This document shows, in pieces, positions 8,030 to 16,563 of a stretch of 36,299 bases of DNA. The translations under genes and the position numbers were made by a program. Location of the stretch: contig NZ_BBYM01000010.1 of the NCBI RefSeq assembly GCF_001570405.1, positions 201,362 to 237,660 on the forward strand. Reading direction: 5' to 3'. Source of the stretch: Microtetraspora niveoalba. GTDB taxonomy: Bacteria > Actinomycetota > Actinomycetes > Streptosporangiales > Streptosporangiaceae. The first letter of the stretch is position 1; the number at the start of each line of letters is the position of its first letter. The notes below the pieces were generated by a model that ran no database searches, was not told where the DNA came from, and saw only the letters and a list, made by a program, of their open reading frames with translations.

Positions 8030-9214
8030 CGGGAGCGGGTGCCCGAACAACCGGGCGGCGTTGCCGTACGCGACCCGGGCGAGGTCGGCCGGGGGCAGGG
8101 TGCCGAGGTTGCGGGCGACCGACCGCTGGGTGTCGGGCCAGGAGGACTCGGCCCGCGGGTAGCCGCTCTCCAGCAGGACGTGCTCCATGCCGACGGCGAG
8201 CCGGACCCCGCCGAGCGCGCTGTCGTCGAGGGTGCCGAAGAAGAAGTTGCGCCGCAGCACCTCGCTGGGCTTGAGCCCGCCCTCCCAGCTCGCCTCGCCG
8301 GCGACGGGGTGGTCCAGGGCGTAGTCGGCGCGCTCGGCCAGCATCGGCAACCAGCCGACGCCGCCCTCGACGATCAGGATGCGCAGCGAGGGGAAACGCA
8401 GCGGAACCCCCGACCACAGCCAGTCGGCGCACGCGAACATCGCGCTCGCCGGGATCAGCGTGGTGATCGCCTCGATCGGCGTGTCCGGCGAGGGCACCGG
8501 CGACCAGGAGGAGGCGCCGGTGTGCAGGCACACGACGGTGCCGGTCTCCTCGCAGGCGGCGAAGAACGGGTCCCAGTGGCCGCTGTGGATGGACGGCAGC
8601 CGCAGCCGGGTGGGGAACTCGGGGAACACCACGGCCTTGAAGCCGCGCGCGGCGTTCGCCCTGATCTCCTTGGCGGCGACGTCGGGGTCGGGCAGCCAGG
8701 GGAGCTGGAGCGCGATCATCCGCTCGGGGTAGGTGCCGGCCCACACGTCCACGTGCCAGTCGTTCCACGCCTTGACCAGGGCGAGGCCGAGCTCCTGGTC
8801 GCGGGTCTTGGCGAAGAGCATGCCGGACTGGCTGGCCAGCATGCCGGGGAAGCAGAGGGCGGCCCAGATCCCGGCGCGGTCCATGTCCTCGACGCGGGCC
8901 TCGATGTCGTGGCAGCCGGGCCGCATGTCCTCGAAGCGGACCGGGTCGAGCGTCCACTGCTCCTTGGGCAGGCCCGCGCCCACGTCAAGGCCGGCGCAGG
9001 GGTAGGTGGCGCCGCCGTACCGCCACACCTGGTGCCCGGCGTCCGTCTCCACGATCTTGGGGGCGAGGTCCTTGTACTTGTCCGGCAGGCGGTCCTCGAA
9101 GAGATCGGGCGGCTCGATCAGGTGATCGTCGGCGGAGATGATCACATAGTCCCGCCGCCTCGGCTCTGGGTCGGGATGCAGCGGCGTAGTCACAGGAGTA
9201 AACCGTAGAGCCAA
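7997..9214 (-). CDS. Amidohydrolase family protein (Amidohydro_2 type)
   Basis: This 405-residue metal-dependent hydrolase is of the amidohydrolase-2 type, related to ACMS decarboxylase. Its N-terminal ISADDHLIEPPDLFEDRLP carries the DxH metal motif in the form typical of this group. Conserved blocks follow: LCFPGMLASQSG, a VCLHTGASS histidine, FPSLRILIVEGGVGWLP with its Glu, and ALGGVRLAVGMEHVLLESGYP near the end, followed by the family's N-A-A-RLFG terminus. The substrate is unknown. The start at 9214 would be a TTG with AGGTG seven bases upstream; a GTG at 9193 is an alternative and would remove seven residues. It lies downstream of the SURF1 gene on the same strand, with a 60-base gap. 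Confidence 0.88.
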   Translation of the reverse strand: MALRFTPVTTPLHPDPEPRRRDYVIISADDHLIEPPDLFEDRLPDKYKDLAPKIVETDAGHQVWRYGGATYPCAGLDVGAGLPKEQWTLDPVRFEDMRPGCHDIEARVEDMDRAGIWAALCFPGMLASQSGMLFAKTRDQELGLALVKAWNDWHVDVWAGTYPERMIALQLPWLPDPDVAAKEIRANAARGFKAVVFPEFPTRLRLPSIHSGHWDPFFAACEETGTVVCLHTGASSWSPVPSPDTPIEAITTLIPASAMFACADWLWSGVPLRFPSLRILIVEGGVGWLPMLAERADYALDHPVAGEASWEGGLKPSEVLRRNFFFGTLDDSALGGVRLAVGMEHVLLESGYPRAESSWPDTQRSVARNLGTLPPADLARVAYGNAARLFGHPLPSRAWLLAEEL

Positions 9215-9274
9215 GGAATAACACCTAACAAGCTGCGAGGTCTCCGGTTGGTATCCGTTCGTTCACCAGGCGCT

Positions 9275-10093
9275 TCACGACTGGGCGCGAACCTCTTTCC
9301 GATCCTTTTCGGGATCCTCTCCGGATGTCTCGCCGTCCGCGTCCGCCGCGGCCAGATCGCGCGCCTCACGCCGGATGAGGAGGAACCAGCCGCCGACGGC
9401 CACGCCGATGAACAGCCACCACTGCACCGAGTACGCCAGGTTGAGCCCGCCGCCTCCGCCCAGGTCGGGCGTGGGCACCGGCTCGGGCGCGCGTTCGGCG
9501 GCCGGCCGTTGCCCGGTCAGCTCCACGAACCCCCCGTACAGCCGGTACGGCAGGGTGGCGCCGATGTCGGTCGTGTTGACGAGGAGGATCTGGCCCGCGG
9601 GCAGGCCGGCCGCGCGGTTCCTGATGCCGGTGGTGTCCTCGGTCTCGGAGGGCTTGAGCCGTCCGGTGACGGTCACCTCGCCCGACGGGGCCGCCGGCAC
9701 GTCGGGCCGGGAATCCGCCGTGGCGCCCGCGGGCACCCAGCCCCGGTTGACCAGGACCGCGCCCTGCGGGGTGACCAGCGGGGTGACCACGTAGAAGCCG
9801 ACCCGGCCGTTCTGGGGGCGGCGCCGTACGAGCAGCTCGTGGGACGCGTCGTAGCTGCCGGACACGGTCACGGGGCGGTACTTCAGGCTGTCGGGGACGG
9901 TTCCGCCGACGCTGTCCAGCCGGTCGAGCGGCACGGGCGCGCTGTTCAGGTTGGCCGTGGTGCGGTCGCCGGCCGCCGACCGCTCCTCGAACCGGCCGAG
10001 CTGCCACTTCCCCAGGAAGAAGAACGTGGGGATGAGGATCAGCACCAGCAGGTGGAAGCCCAGCCAGCGGCGGGTCAGCAGGAACCGGTACAC
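9275..10093 (-). CDS. SURF1 family cytochrome c oxidase biogenesis protein
   Basis: This is a 272-residue SURF1/Shy1-type membrane protein. It has two transmembrane segments in the family arrangement: one at about residues 10-30 (WLGFHLLVLILIPTFFFLGKWQLGRF) and one near the C-terminus (QWWLFIGVAVGGWFLLI). Between them lies an extracytoplasmic domain with conserved blocks YRPVTVSGSYD, VLVNRGWVPAG and GYFVVTPL-like text. SURF1 proteins help assemble haem-copper oxidase. The GTG at 10093 is chosen because actinobacterial members begin with MYRFLLTPRWL, matching VYRFLLTRRWL here. It lies 35 bases behind the HxlR regulator gene, so the two may be co-transcribed. The acidic, charged C-terminal tail is ordinary for actinobacteria. 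Confidence 0.92.
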   Translation of the reverse strand: MYRFLLTRRWLGFHLLVLILIPTFFFLGKWQLGRFEERSAAGDRTTANLNSAPVPLDRLDSVGGTVPDSLKYRPVTVSGSYDASHELLVRRRPQNGRVGFYVVTPLVTPQGAVLVNRGWVPAGATADSRPDVPAAPSGEVTVTGRLKPSETEDTTGIRNRAAGLPAGQILLVNTTDIGATLPYRLYGGFVELTGQRPAAERAPEPVPTPDLGGGGGLNLAYSVQWWLFIGVAVGGWFLLIRREARDLAAADADGETSGEDPEKDRKEVRAQS

Positions 10094-10128
10094 GCCATCC
10101 AGCGTAGGCGCGGGACCGAGTGGTCCCG

Positions 10129-10626
10129 TTACCGGTCCTGCGGATCCGGCGGGTTCGGCCGGCCGGCGCGGTAGCCGGGGCCGGGCACCGGGGTGACGGC
10201 CCACGGTCCGGGGAGCTCGTGGCCGTCGTCGCAGACCAGGCGCAGGGCCACCGGGGCCCCGCAGTCGCGGTGGGTGAGCGAGATCGGGGGGCCGTCGGGG
10301 TCGGCGAGGTGGCGGTCGCCCCAGTGCATCAGCGCGACCAGGATCGGATAGAGATCCATGCCTTTGGCGGTCAGGCGGTACTCGTCGCGCTGGCGCTGCC
10401 CGGGCTCCTGGTAGGGGGCCCTGCGCAGCATGCCCTCCTCGACGAGGCGGGTCAGCCGGGCGCTGAGCACCTGGCGGGGCGCGCCGGTCGCGGCCTGGAA
10501 GTCGCCGAACCGGCGGACACCCATGAAAGCTTCGCGGAGCACGAGGAAGGTCCATTTCTCGCCGACCACGGCGAGGGTCCGCTCGATGGAGCAGTTGTCC
10601 ACCCGGGAGGGCCGCATGTCAGGCAT
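10129..10626 (-). CDS. HxlR family winged-helix transcriptional regulator
   Basis: This 165-residue protein starts with the HxlR pattern: a cysteine near the N-terminus (C12 in NCSIERTLAVVGEKWTFLVL), then a winged helix (RFGDFQAATGAPRQVLSARLTRLVEEGMLRR) and YRLTAKGMDLYPILVALMHWGDRHL. The family often senses oxidants or electrophiles through that conserved N-terminal Cys. The C-terminal 50 residues form a short domain with two more cysteines (C127 and C136). The ATG at 10626 is preceded by GAGAGGGAT; an ATG three codons in is an alternative. A TAGACT -10 element lies upstream. SURF1 follows at 35 bases. The TetR gene on the far side is divergent. Confidence 0.9.
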   Translation of the reverse strand: MPDMRPSRVDNCSIERTLAVVGEKWTFLVLREAFMGVRRFGDFQAATGAPRQVLSARLTRLVEEGMLRRAPYQEPGQRQRDEYRLTAKGMDLYPILVALMHWGDRHLADPDGPPISLTHRDCGAPVALRLVCDDGHELPGPWAVTPVPGPGYRAGRPNPPDPQDR

Positions 10627-10655
10627 CGTAGGTCATCCCTCTCACGCCTCTTCTC

Positions 10656-10677
10656 AGTCTAAAAGGCAGACCTAGAC
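10656..10677 (-). promoter_or_regulatory. Probable HxlR-gene promoter with inverted repeat
   Basis: On the minus strand TAGACT (10661-10656) fits the actinomycete -10 consensus and would start transcription about 22 bases before the ATG. It coincides with one arm of an imperfect operator-like repeat, GTCTA (10657-10661) and TAGAC (10673-10677). A repressor binding there would block the promoter. No good -35 was found. Confidence 0.35.
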
Positions 10678-10725
10678 GGGCTGTCCTGCGGGAAGATCGG
10701 CCGAGGTGAACGAATCCGGTATTTG

Positions 10726-10740
10726 CAGAACAAGGTTCTG
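10726..10740. promoter_or_regulatory. Palindrome CAGAAC-N3-GTTCTG, candidate TetR operator
   Basis: A perfect inverted repeat with 6-bp arms (CAGAAC 10726-10731, GTTCTG 10735-10740) and three bases between lies 18 bases before the GTG of the TetR gene. It is in the shared region between that gene and the divergent HxlR gene. Its size and place fit a TetR autoregulatory operator. This is inferred. Confidence 0.5.
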
Positions 10741-10758
10741 TTAGGCCACCATTGGGGG

Positions 10759-11349
10759 GTGAGAACCGGAAAGAACGGGCGTGACGGCAGAAGCCGCATC
10801 ATCGAGGGCGCCCTACGCCGCTTCAGTCAGGACGGTGTCTCCGCCACGACACTCGCCAGCCTCCGCGAGGAGAGCGGCGTCAGCGTGGGTAGTTTCTATC
10901 ACCACTTCGCCAGCAAGGAGCACGTTTTCGGCGTTCTGTACGCCGAGACGTTGCAGATGTACCAGGACGCCTTCGTCTCCGAGCTCGTCCGGCACGAGGA
11001 CGCCCGCGGCGGCATCGAGGCCATCGTGGCCCTGCACATGTCGTGGTGCGGAGAGCATCCGGAACGGGCGCGGCTGCTGATCAGCGAGCGTCCGCCGCGG
11101 CGCGAGGAGCCGGGCGGCCCCGAGGTCGGCGAGGCCAGGCGCGCGTTCTTCCGCCAGGTCGCCGACTGGTGGAAGCCGCACATGAAGGCGGGGCTCCTGC
11201 GGCCCGTCCCGACCACCATGTGTTACGTGTTGTGGCTCGGCCCCGCCCAGGAGATGTGCCGCCTGTGGTTCGCCGGCGCGCACCAGCCCACCGACGAGGA
11301 GATCAGAGGCATGTGCGAGGCCGCCTGGAACAGCCTCAGGCAGAGCTGA
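10759..11349 (+). CDS. TetR/AcrR family transcriptional regulator
   Basis: This 196-residue regulator has the TetR DNA-binding domain at its N-terminus: RSRIIEGALRRFSQDGVSAT, then TLASLREESGVSVGSFYHHFASKEHVFGVLYAET, with the GSFYHHF recognition helix. The C-terminal domain contains a CGEHPERARLLISERPPR segment often seen in TetR_C-type regulators, and a Trp-rich stretch. The ligand is unknown. I chose the GTG at 10759; extending to a TTG at 10723 would run through a perfect palindrome that looks like an operator. No Shine-Dalgarno is evident, so initiation may be leaderless or weak. The 3' end overlaps the convergent zinc-ribbon gene by 14 bases. Confidence 0.88.
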   Translation: MRTGKNGRDGRSRIIEGALRRFSQDGVSATTLASLREESGVSVGSFYHHFASKEHVFGVLYAETLQMYQDAFVSELVRHEDARGGIEAIVALHMSWCGEHPERARLLISERPPRREEPGGPEVGEARRAFFRQVADWWKPHMKAGLLRPVPTTMCYVLWLGPAQEMCRLWFAGAHQPTDEEIRGMCEAAWNSLRQS

Positions 11350-11653
11350 CGGTCCTCAGCGGCAGGACGCGGGTCGGCACCCGCCACACCCGCAGGCCCA
11401 GCGAGATGTCGAGCCTCAGGTCGTGCCGCCTGCGGCTCATCCCGGGCACCCGGATCCGGTCCCGCACGTCGTACCGGCCGCGGGAGCGGTAACCGAAACC
11501 CAGCTCCCCGGGAAGCACCCGGATCTCGTCCCTGTTCCCGCAGCGCGGGCAGGTCCACGCCACCAGGTCCCTGCCCCGGTTGTAGTCGTGGCAGGCGCCG
11601 AAGTAGTCGTCCGGGGCGAAACGCGCCTCGCAGGCCAGGCAGGGAAGCAGCAT
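11336..11653 (-). CDS. Small zinc-ribbon-like protein, unknown function
   Basis: This 105-residue reading frame has ordered metal-ligand candidates: C5-x2-C8, then C21-H22, then C35-x2-C38 in WTCPRCGNRD. This is a zinc-ribbon layout. The second half is basic (GYRSRGRYDVRDRIRVPGMSRRRHD), compatible with nucleic-acid binding. I do not recognise a named family. GAGGAA lies seven bases before the ATG at 11653, which supports translation. It is divergent from the methyltransferase gene and overlaps the 3' end of the TetR gene by 14 bases. It could be a shadow, but the ribosome site and Cys spacing argue that it is real. Confidence 0.6.
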   Translation of the reverse strand: MLLPCLACEARFAPDDYFGACHDYNRGRDLVAWTCPRCGNRDEIRVLPGELGFGYRSRGRYDVRDRIRVPGMSRRRHDLRLDISLGLRVWRVPTRVLPLRTVSSA

Positions 11654-11759
11654 CGCGGGGTTCCTCGTGGACGGCGGGCCAGGGGCGGACTGCCCCAGCG
11701 GACTGCTCCTACAAATAGGCCCGCCTTCTTTACGGCGGCTTGCAGTGGACTTACAGGGA

Positions 11760-11765
11760 TAGATT
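11760..11765 (+). promoter_or_regulatory. -10 element for a possibly leaderless methyltransferase mRNA
   Basis: TAGATT at 11760-11765 ends seven bases before the GTG start at 11773. A transcript begun from it would start at or next to the initiation codon. No Shine-Dalgarno is present at a sensible distance. A TTGCAG at 11740-11745 is a weak, closely spaced -35. Confidence 0.35.
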
Positions 11766-11772
11766 TCCTCTC

Positions 11773-13254
11773 GTGCACGTGCCTTCCGATCTGGTCCACC
11801 GGCTCCGCGACCGGTTCGCCGAGTCCGGCTACACCATCGACGGCGTGCGAGAGCGGCTCGGCGGCGTGGCCGCCGCCGCGCTGGCGCGCGAGGAGCTCGT
11901 CCCCGCGCTCCGGGCGACCCGCGACAACGACCCTCTCGGCACGCTGATCCGCCTGTGGTGGCTCGGCGTACCGGTGAGCACCGCGGCCGCCGACCTCCCG
12001 CTCGCCGACCTGATCGAGGCCGGCCTGGCCGTCCGGGTCGGGGACGCGGTGCAGGCGACCGTTCACCTCCAGCCGTGGGACGTCGGCGGCGACCGCCTCT
12101 CCTGGGTGGTCTCCGACCGGAAGGTACGGCCGGGCGACCCCGCGCTCCGCCGCGACCACGTCGTCGGGGCCGGCGGCGCGTCCGCCAACCTGGCCCAGCT
12201 CGCGTGGACCCCGCCCGTGGAGAGCGCGCTCGACCTCGGCACCGGGTGCGGCGTGCAGGTCCTCCACCTCGCCGGTCGCGCCGGGCGCATCGTCGCCACC
12301 GACGTGAACCCGAGGGCGGTCGAGCTGGCCAGGATGAGCTGGCGGCTGTCCGGGGTGGAGGGCGTCGAGGCGCGTACGGGATCGTTGTTCGAGCCGGTCG
12401 AGGACGACCGGTTCGACCTCGTCGTCTCCAACCCGCCGTTCGTGATCTCGCCCGAGGGGCGGTTCACGTATCGGGAGTCCGGCTTCCCGGCCGACGGCTT
12501 CTGCCGGGAGATGCTGCGCCGGGTGCCGCGCCACCTCAATCCCGGCGGTCACGGCCGCTTCCTCGCGAACTGGCTGCATCTGAAAGGCGAGGACTGGCAG
12601 GACCGGGTGGGCGGGTGGCTCACCGGCACCGGCTGCGACGGCTGGGTGGTGCAACGCGACGTCCAGGATCCGGCGGAGTACGTCGAGCTGTGGCTCCGCG
12701 ACGCCGCCGAGCAGGGGACGACCGCGTACCGGCAGCACTACGACGAGTGGCTGGCCTGGTTCGAGTCGCTCGGCGTCGTCGGCGTCGGGTTCGGCTGGAT
12801 CTCCCTGCACAACTCGGGCGCGATGGACCCGGTCGTCCGCGTGGAGGAGCTCGGGCAGCGGGTGGAGCTCCCGGTCGGCGCGTACGTCCCGGACGTGCTG
12901 GACGCGATCGCCACCGCGCACCGGATCGGCGACGAGGACCTGCTGGACGCCCGCCTGGCGATCGCGGAGGGCGTGGTCGAGGAACGTGTCGGCCCTCCCG
13001 GGGCGGACGACCCGTCGCGGATCGTCCTGCGCCAGACCGGCGGGCTGCGGCGCGCGGCCGGCGTGGGCACGGTCGAGGCCGCGCTCGCCGGGGTGTGCGA
13101 CGGCGAGCTGCCGCTGCGCCCGCTGCTCGCCGCCATCGCCGAGCTCACCGGCGGCGACGAGCGGGAGCTGGTGGAACGCGCCCCCGCCGCGCTGCGTCCG
13201 CTGGTCGCCGAGGGTTTCTTCCGGATCGCCGGTACGGCTGCAAGCCCGCGTTGA
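11773..13254 (+). CDS. Class I SAM-dependent methyltransferase with N-terminal DUF7059-type domain
   Basis: This is a 493-residue protein. The central part is a Rossmann methyltransferase: motif I ALDLGTGCGVQVLHLAG (DLGTGCG at about 154-160), an acidic TDVNPRAVELA motif II, and the catalytic VVSNPPF (NPPF at 220-223). NPPF is the signature of enzymes that methylate planar nitrogens in Gln, adenine or guanine, as in HemK/PrmC or RsmC. Before it lies a 145-residue helical domain, and after it a long C-terminal region. I believe this is the actinobacterial DUF7059/DUF7782 arrangement, but the substrate is unknown. The GTG at 11773 is preferred over a TTG at 11740 because a -10-like TAGATT ends seven bases before it. 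Confidence 0.85.
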   Translation: MHVPSDLVHRLRDRFAESGYTIDGVRERLGGVAAAALAREELVPALRATRDNDPLGTLIRLWWLGVPVSTAAADLPLADLIEAGLAVRVGDAVQATVHLQPWDVGGDRLSWVVSDRKVRPGDPALRRDHVVGAGGASANLAQLAWTPPVESALDLGTGCGVQVLHLAGRAGRIVATDVNPRAVELARMSWRLSGVEGVEARTGSLFEPVEDDRFDLVVSNPPFVISPEGRFTYRESGFPADGFCREMLRRVPRHLNPGGHGRFLANWLHLKGEDWQDRVGGWLTGTGCDGWVVQRDVQDPAEYVELWLRDAAEQGTTAYRQHYDEWLAWFESLGVVGVGFGWISLHNSGAMDPVVRVEELGQRVELPVGAYVPDVLDAIATAHRIGDEDLLDARLAIAEGVVEERVGPPGADDPSRIVLRQTGGLRRAAGVGTVEAALAGVCDGELPLRPLLAAIAELTGGDERELVERAPAALRPLVAEGFFRIAGTAASPR

Positions 13255-13569
13255 TCGGACGTTGACCCCGGGTGGCCACGCTGGGGTCGTCGACTCGGGT
13301 CTGGGGGGTTCGAGATCCGGGTCGCCACCCGGCCGGCCGTCGTCATGAGGCGGCGAGCCGCCACCCTGGTGCCCCGGAAGACCGGGCCCCCTATGCACCG
13401 GGTGGCGGTCGGACGGCCGGCCGGGAATCCCGTGCCCCGCCCGCGACGCCCCTGATGGAAGTGGTCGAGTGTGATCAATCACGTCCGCATGACGCGCCTG
13501 GACGACGATCTGCGGTTCGACCTGCCCGCCGGTGTGCCGGGAGATCGGGGCGGCGGTCCGGATCCCGGT
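13255..13569. other. Convergent intergenic region with long-range inverted repeats
   Basis: These 315 bases lie between two convergent genes. No convincing gene is present. Two nested long-range inverted repeats are visible: CGCCACCCGG (13323-13332) with CCGGGTGGCG (13398-13407), and CCCGGCCGGCCGT (13328-13340) with ACGGCCGGCCGGG (13413-13425). A small GGCGG-CGAG-CCGCC stem (13349-13362) lies inside. The two long repeats share an arm region and could alternate. The likely role is bidirectional termination. Confidence 0.5.
13264..13288 (+). terminator. Hairpin after methyltransferase gene
   Basis: GACCCC (13264-13269) and GGGGTC (13283-13288) can pair across a 13-base loop, nine bases after the stop. 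The stem is short and lacks a T-run, so this is a weak candidate. Confidence 0.3.
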
Positions 13570-16563
13570 CTAGACGTCGACCCGGTCGGGCTCCAGGAGG
13601 AGGGCGCGGACGTCGTCGGCCTCGGGGGAGCCGAGCCGGGTGAAGAGCCCGAGTGCCTTCTCTAGCGCCTCCCTGCCCCGCGCCTTCTCGCCCATGCCGC
13701 GCAGCGCCTTGCCGAGCGCGGTCAGCGACTGCGCCTCGCCGTACGGGTGCGTGATCTCGCGGCTGACGGCGAGGGCGCGCTCGGCGTGCCGGGACGCCTC
13801 GGCGAAGCGCCCGGCGGCGATGAACGTCGCGGCCAGCCGGTAGCAGACCCGCTGCTCCCACACCCGCTGGTCGCTGGCCCGGAAGAAGTTCAGGCACTCG
13901 GCGTGGTGGACGACCGCCTCGTTGAGCCTGCCGACGTAGGAGAGGACGATGCCGAGGTGGTAGCGCGCCCGCGCCACGCCCGCGCCGCTGCCGACCTCCG
14001 TGAACATGGCCAGGCCGCGCTCCGAGGCGGCGATGGCGTCCTCGACCCGGCCGAGACCGAGGTGGTCGCGGGCGGAGTAGCTCAGCGCGAGGGCCTCGCC
14101 CGCCGGGTTGCCGACCTCGCGGTAGAAGTCGGTCGCGCGGCCGAACCATTCGAGGGCCTCGGTGTGCCGGCGCAGGCGGCCCGCCACCACCGCGAGCGCG
14201 TTGTACGTCTCGCCGAGCACGATGTGGTCGCCGGTCTCCAGGGCGAGCTCGCGGGCCTTCTGGAAGAGGTGCCCCGCCTCGTCCAGCCGGTTCATGCCGA
14301 ACAGGACACGGCCGAGGACGTAGCCGCAGCGGATCTCGCTGTGCCGGTCGCCGGCCCGCCGGGCGGCGGCGAGGACGGCGCCGGTCCGCTGCTCGAACTC
14401 CCGGCTGCTCGTGCCGGACTCCAGCAGCGGCTCCATCGCGAGCAGCAGGTCGGCGGCGGGCAGCAGCAGGCTCTCGGACTCGGCCGCCTGGCCGATCGCG
14501 CCGAACAGGTCCTCCGCCTCGACGGACAGCCAGGCGACCGACTCGTCGGCCGTGGAGAAGGTGTGGCCGGGCATGCCGATGTCGGTGAGAGCGTCGGCGA
14601 TCGCGCTTCCCTCGTACGCCAGGCGGTGCGCGGACCTGGCCGAGGCGAGATAGAAGCCGAGCAGGCGGCGCTGGGCGGCCATCCGCTCGGCCGGCTCCTC
14701 GGCGTCCTCGGCCTGCCTGCGGGCGAAGAGCTTGAGCAGGTCGTGGAAGCGATATCGGCCGGGCGCGGGGGCTTCGAGCAGGCTGGCGTCGACCAGCGAC
14801 TCCAGCAGGTCCTCGGCCGGGCCCTGCGGCATGTCCAGGACGGCCGCCGCCGCGACGGCCGAGATGTCCGAGCCCGTGGGCAGCGAGAGCAGCCGGAAGG
14901 CCCGCGCCTGCTGCGGGTCGAGCTGGCCGTACCCGAGGGCGAAGGTCGCGGAGACGGCCAGATTGCCGATCTTGAGCTCGTCGAGGCGGCGGCGCTCGTC
15001 GGCCAGCCGGGGCACGAGCGAGGCGACGGTCCAGGACGGGCGGGCGGCGAGCCTGGCCGCCACGATGCGTACGGCCAGCGGGAGGAAGCCGCACGCGGCG
15101 ACCACGTCCATGGCGGCGGCCCGCTCGGCCCTGACCCGGTCGGGCCCGGCGACGGCGGCGAACAGCGCGAGCGCCTCGTCCGGCTCCAGGACGTCGAGGT
15201 CGACGAGCCGGGCCGAGGGCAGGTCGGCGAGCTTGCCCCGGCTGGTGATGACGGCCGCGCATCCCGCCGACCCGGGCAGGAGGTGCTCGACCTGCTCGGC
15301 GTCGCGGGCGTTGTCCAGCAGGACGAGCATCCGGCGCTCGGCCAGCAGCGAGCGGAACAGCGCGGAGCGCTCGGCCAGGCCGTCCGGGATGACGTCCACC
15401 GGGATGCCGAGTGCGCGCAGGAAGGCGACCAGCGCCGTCTCCGGCGGCGTCGGCTCCGCGCCGTATCCGCGCAGGTCGGCGTAGAGCTGGCCGTCGGGGA
15501 ACAGGTCGTGCGCGAGGTGGGCGACGTGGACGGCGAGCGCGGTCTTGCCGACGCCGCCGATGCCCGACATGGCCGCGACCGGCACGCCCTCGTCCTCGGC
15601 GAGCAGCGCGAGCAGCCGGTTGACCAGCGCGGTGCGCCCGGTGAAGTCGGTGACGGCGGCCGGGAGCTGGGCCGGCCGCGGCATCTCCACGGCCGGGCCG
15701 GCCTCCGCTCTCTCGGAGGCGGGGTCGGCCGCGGTGTCGGAGAGGGGGCCGGAGATGGTGCCGGACCGCGGGGCGGGGGAGAGCGCGGGGTCGGCGGCGA
15801 GGATGCGCCGGTGCAGGGCGGTCAGTTCGGCGCCGGGCTCGATGCCCAGCTCGTCGATCAGCGCCTGCCGGGTCTCGGTGAACACCGAGAGCGCCTCGGC
15901 CTGCCGTCCGCAGCGGTAGTAGGCCAGCATGAGCTGGGCGCGCAGCCGTTCGCGCAGCGGATGGTCGGCGGTGAGCGCGACCAGCTCGGACACGACGTCG
16001 GCGTGCCGCCCCAGCTCCAGGTCGAGGTCCATCAGGGTTTCGACCCCGCTCATCCGCCGCTCGACCAGCCGGTCCCGCTGCCGCTCGGCGTACGGTCCGA
16101 CCGCTCCGGCGAGCGGCTCTCCGGACCAGAGGGCGAGGGCCTCGCGCAGCGCCTCCGCCGCGTCGCGCGTACGGCCGGTGCGGCGGGCGGACTCGGCGGA
16201 GGCGGCGCGCCGCTCGTAGTCGGCGAGGTCCAGCCCGCTCGCGCCGAGGACCAGCGCGTAGCCGCGGCCCACGGAGGTGAGCAGCTCGGGGCGGGTGCGG
16301 GGCGAGCGGTCCGGCTCCAGGACGGTGCGCAGCCGTGACACGTACGTGCGCAGCGCGCCGAGCGCCCGGGGCGGGGCGTCCTCGCCCCAGATGCCGTCGA
16401 TCATCTCGTCCGGGGTGACGGGATGACCCTGCCTGAGCAGCAACATCGCGAGGATGGAACGTTGCAGCGGGGTGCCGAGATCGAGCTCGATCCCGTCGCG
16501 CCAGGCGAGGACAGGTCCGAGTATCACGAAGCGCAGCCCGTCACCGGTGGCGCGACCTGCCAT
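13570..16563 (-). CDS. AfsR/SARP-type transcriptional regulator (HTH-BTAD-NB-ARC-TPR)
   Basis: This is a 997-residue AfsR-like regulator. An OmpR-type winged helix fills about residues 10-105 (FVILGPVLAWRDG...LQRSILAMLLLRQGHPVTPDEMIDGIWG). A BTAD helical-repeat domain covers about 112-258 (ending in DELGIEPGAELTALHRRIL). A short Ala/Pro linker leads to an NB-ARC ATPase starting near 300, with P-loop GIGGVGKT (334-341), VLLDNARDAEQVEHLLPG and a PLAVRI motif. TPR repeats occupy roughly 650-970. In Streptomyces such proteins activate secondary metabolism or development. The ATG at 16563 has only a weak GGAG. It is divergent from a secreted-protein gene. No biosynthetic cluster is visible here, so its target is unknown. 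Confidence 0.95.
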   Translation of the reverse strand: MAGRATGDGLRFVILGPVLAWRDGIELDLGTPLQRSILAMLLLRQGHPVTPDEMIDGIWGEDAPPRALGALRTYVSRLRTVLEPDRSPRTRPELLTSVGRGYALVLGASGLDLADYERRAASAESARRTGRTRDAAEALREALALWSGEPLAGAVGPYAERQRDRLVERRMSGVETLMDLDLELGRHADVVSELVALTADHPLRERLRAQLMLAYYRCGRQAEALSVFTETRQALIDELGIEPGAELTALHRRILAADPALSPAPRSGTISGPLSDTAADPASERAEAGPAVEMPRPAQLPAAVTDFTGRTALVNRLLALLAEDEGVPVAAMSGIGGVGKTALAVHVAHLAHDLFPDGQLYADLRGYGAEPTPPETALVAFLRALGIPVDVIPDGLAERSALFRSLLAERRMLVLLDNARDAEQVEHLLPGSAGCAAVITSRGKLADLPSARLVDLDVLEPDEALALFAAVAGPDRVRAERAAAMDVVAACGFLPLAVRIVAARLAARPSWTVASLVPRLADERRRLDELKIGNLAVSATFALGYGQLDPQQARAFRLLSLPTGSDISAVAAAAVLDMPQGPAEDLLESLVDASLLEAPAPGRYRFHDLLKLFARRQAEDAEEPAERMAAQRRLLGFYLASARSAHRLAYEGSAIADALTDIGMPGHTFSTADESVAWLSVEAEDLFGAIGQAAESESLLLPAADLLLAMEPLLESGTSSREFEQRTGAVLAAARRAGDRHSEIRCGYVLGRVLFGMNRLDEAGHLFQKARELALETGDHIVLGETYNALAVVAGRLRRHTEALEWFGRATDFYREVGNPAGEALALSYSARDHLGLGRVEDAIAASERGLAMFTEVGSGAGVARARYHLGIVLSYVGRLNEAVVHHAECLNFFRASDQRVWEQRVCYRLAATFIAAGRFAEASRHAERALAVSREITHPYGEAQSLTALGKALRGMGEKARGREALEKALGLFTRLGSPEADDVRALLLEPDRVDV

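Noticed and set aside
13471-13665. A 64-codon plus-strand reading frame at the end of the AfsR-like gene
   Set aside because: It is largely antisense to the conserved 3' end of that gene and has no ribosome site.
13570-16563. Secondary-metabolite cluster linked to the AfsR-like regulator
   Set aside because: No PKS, NRPS, terpene, RiPP or tailoring-gene group is present in the window; the regulator stands alone.
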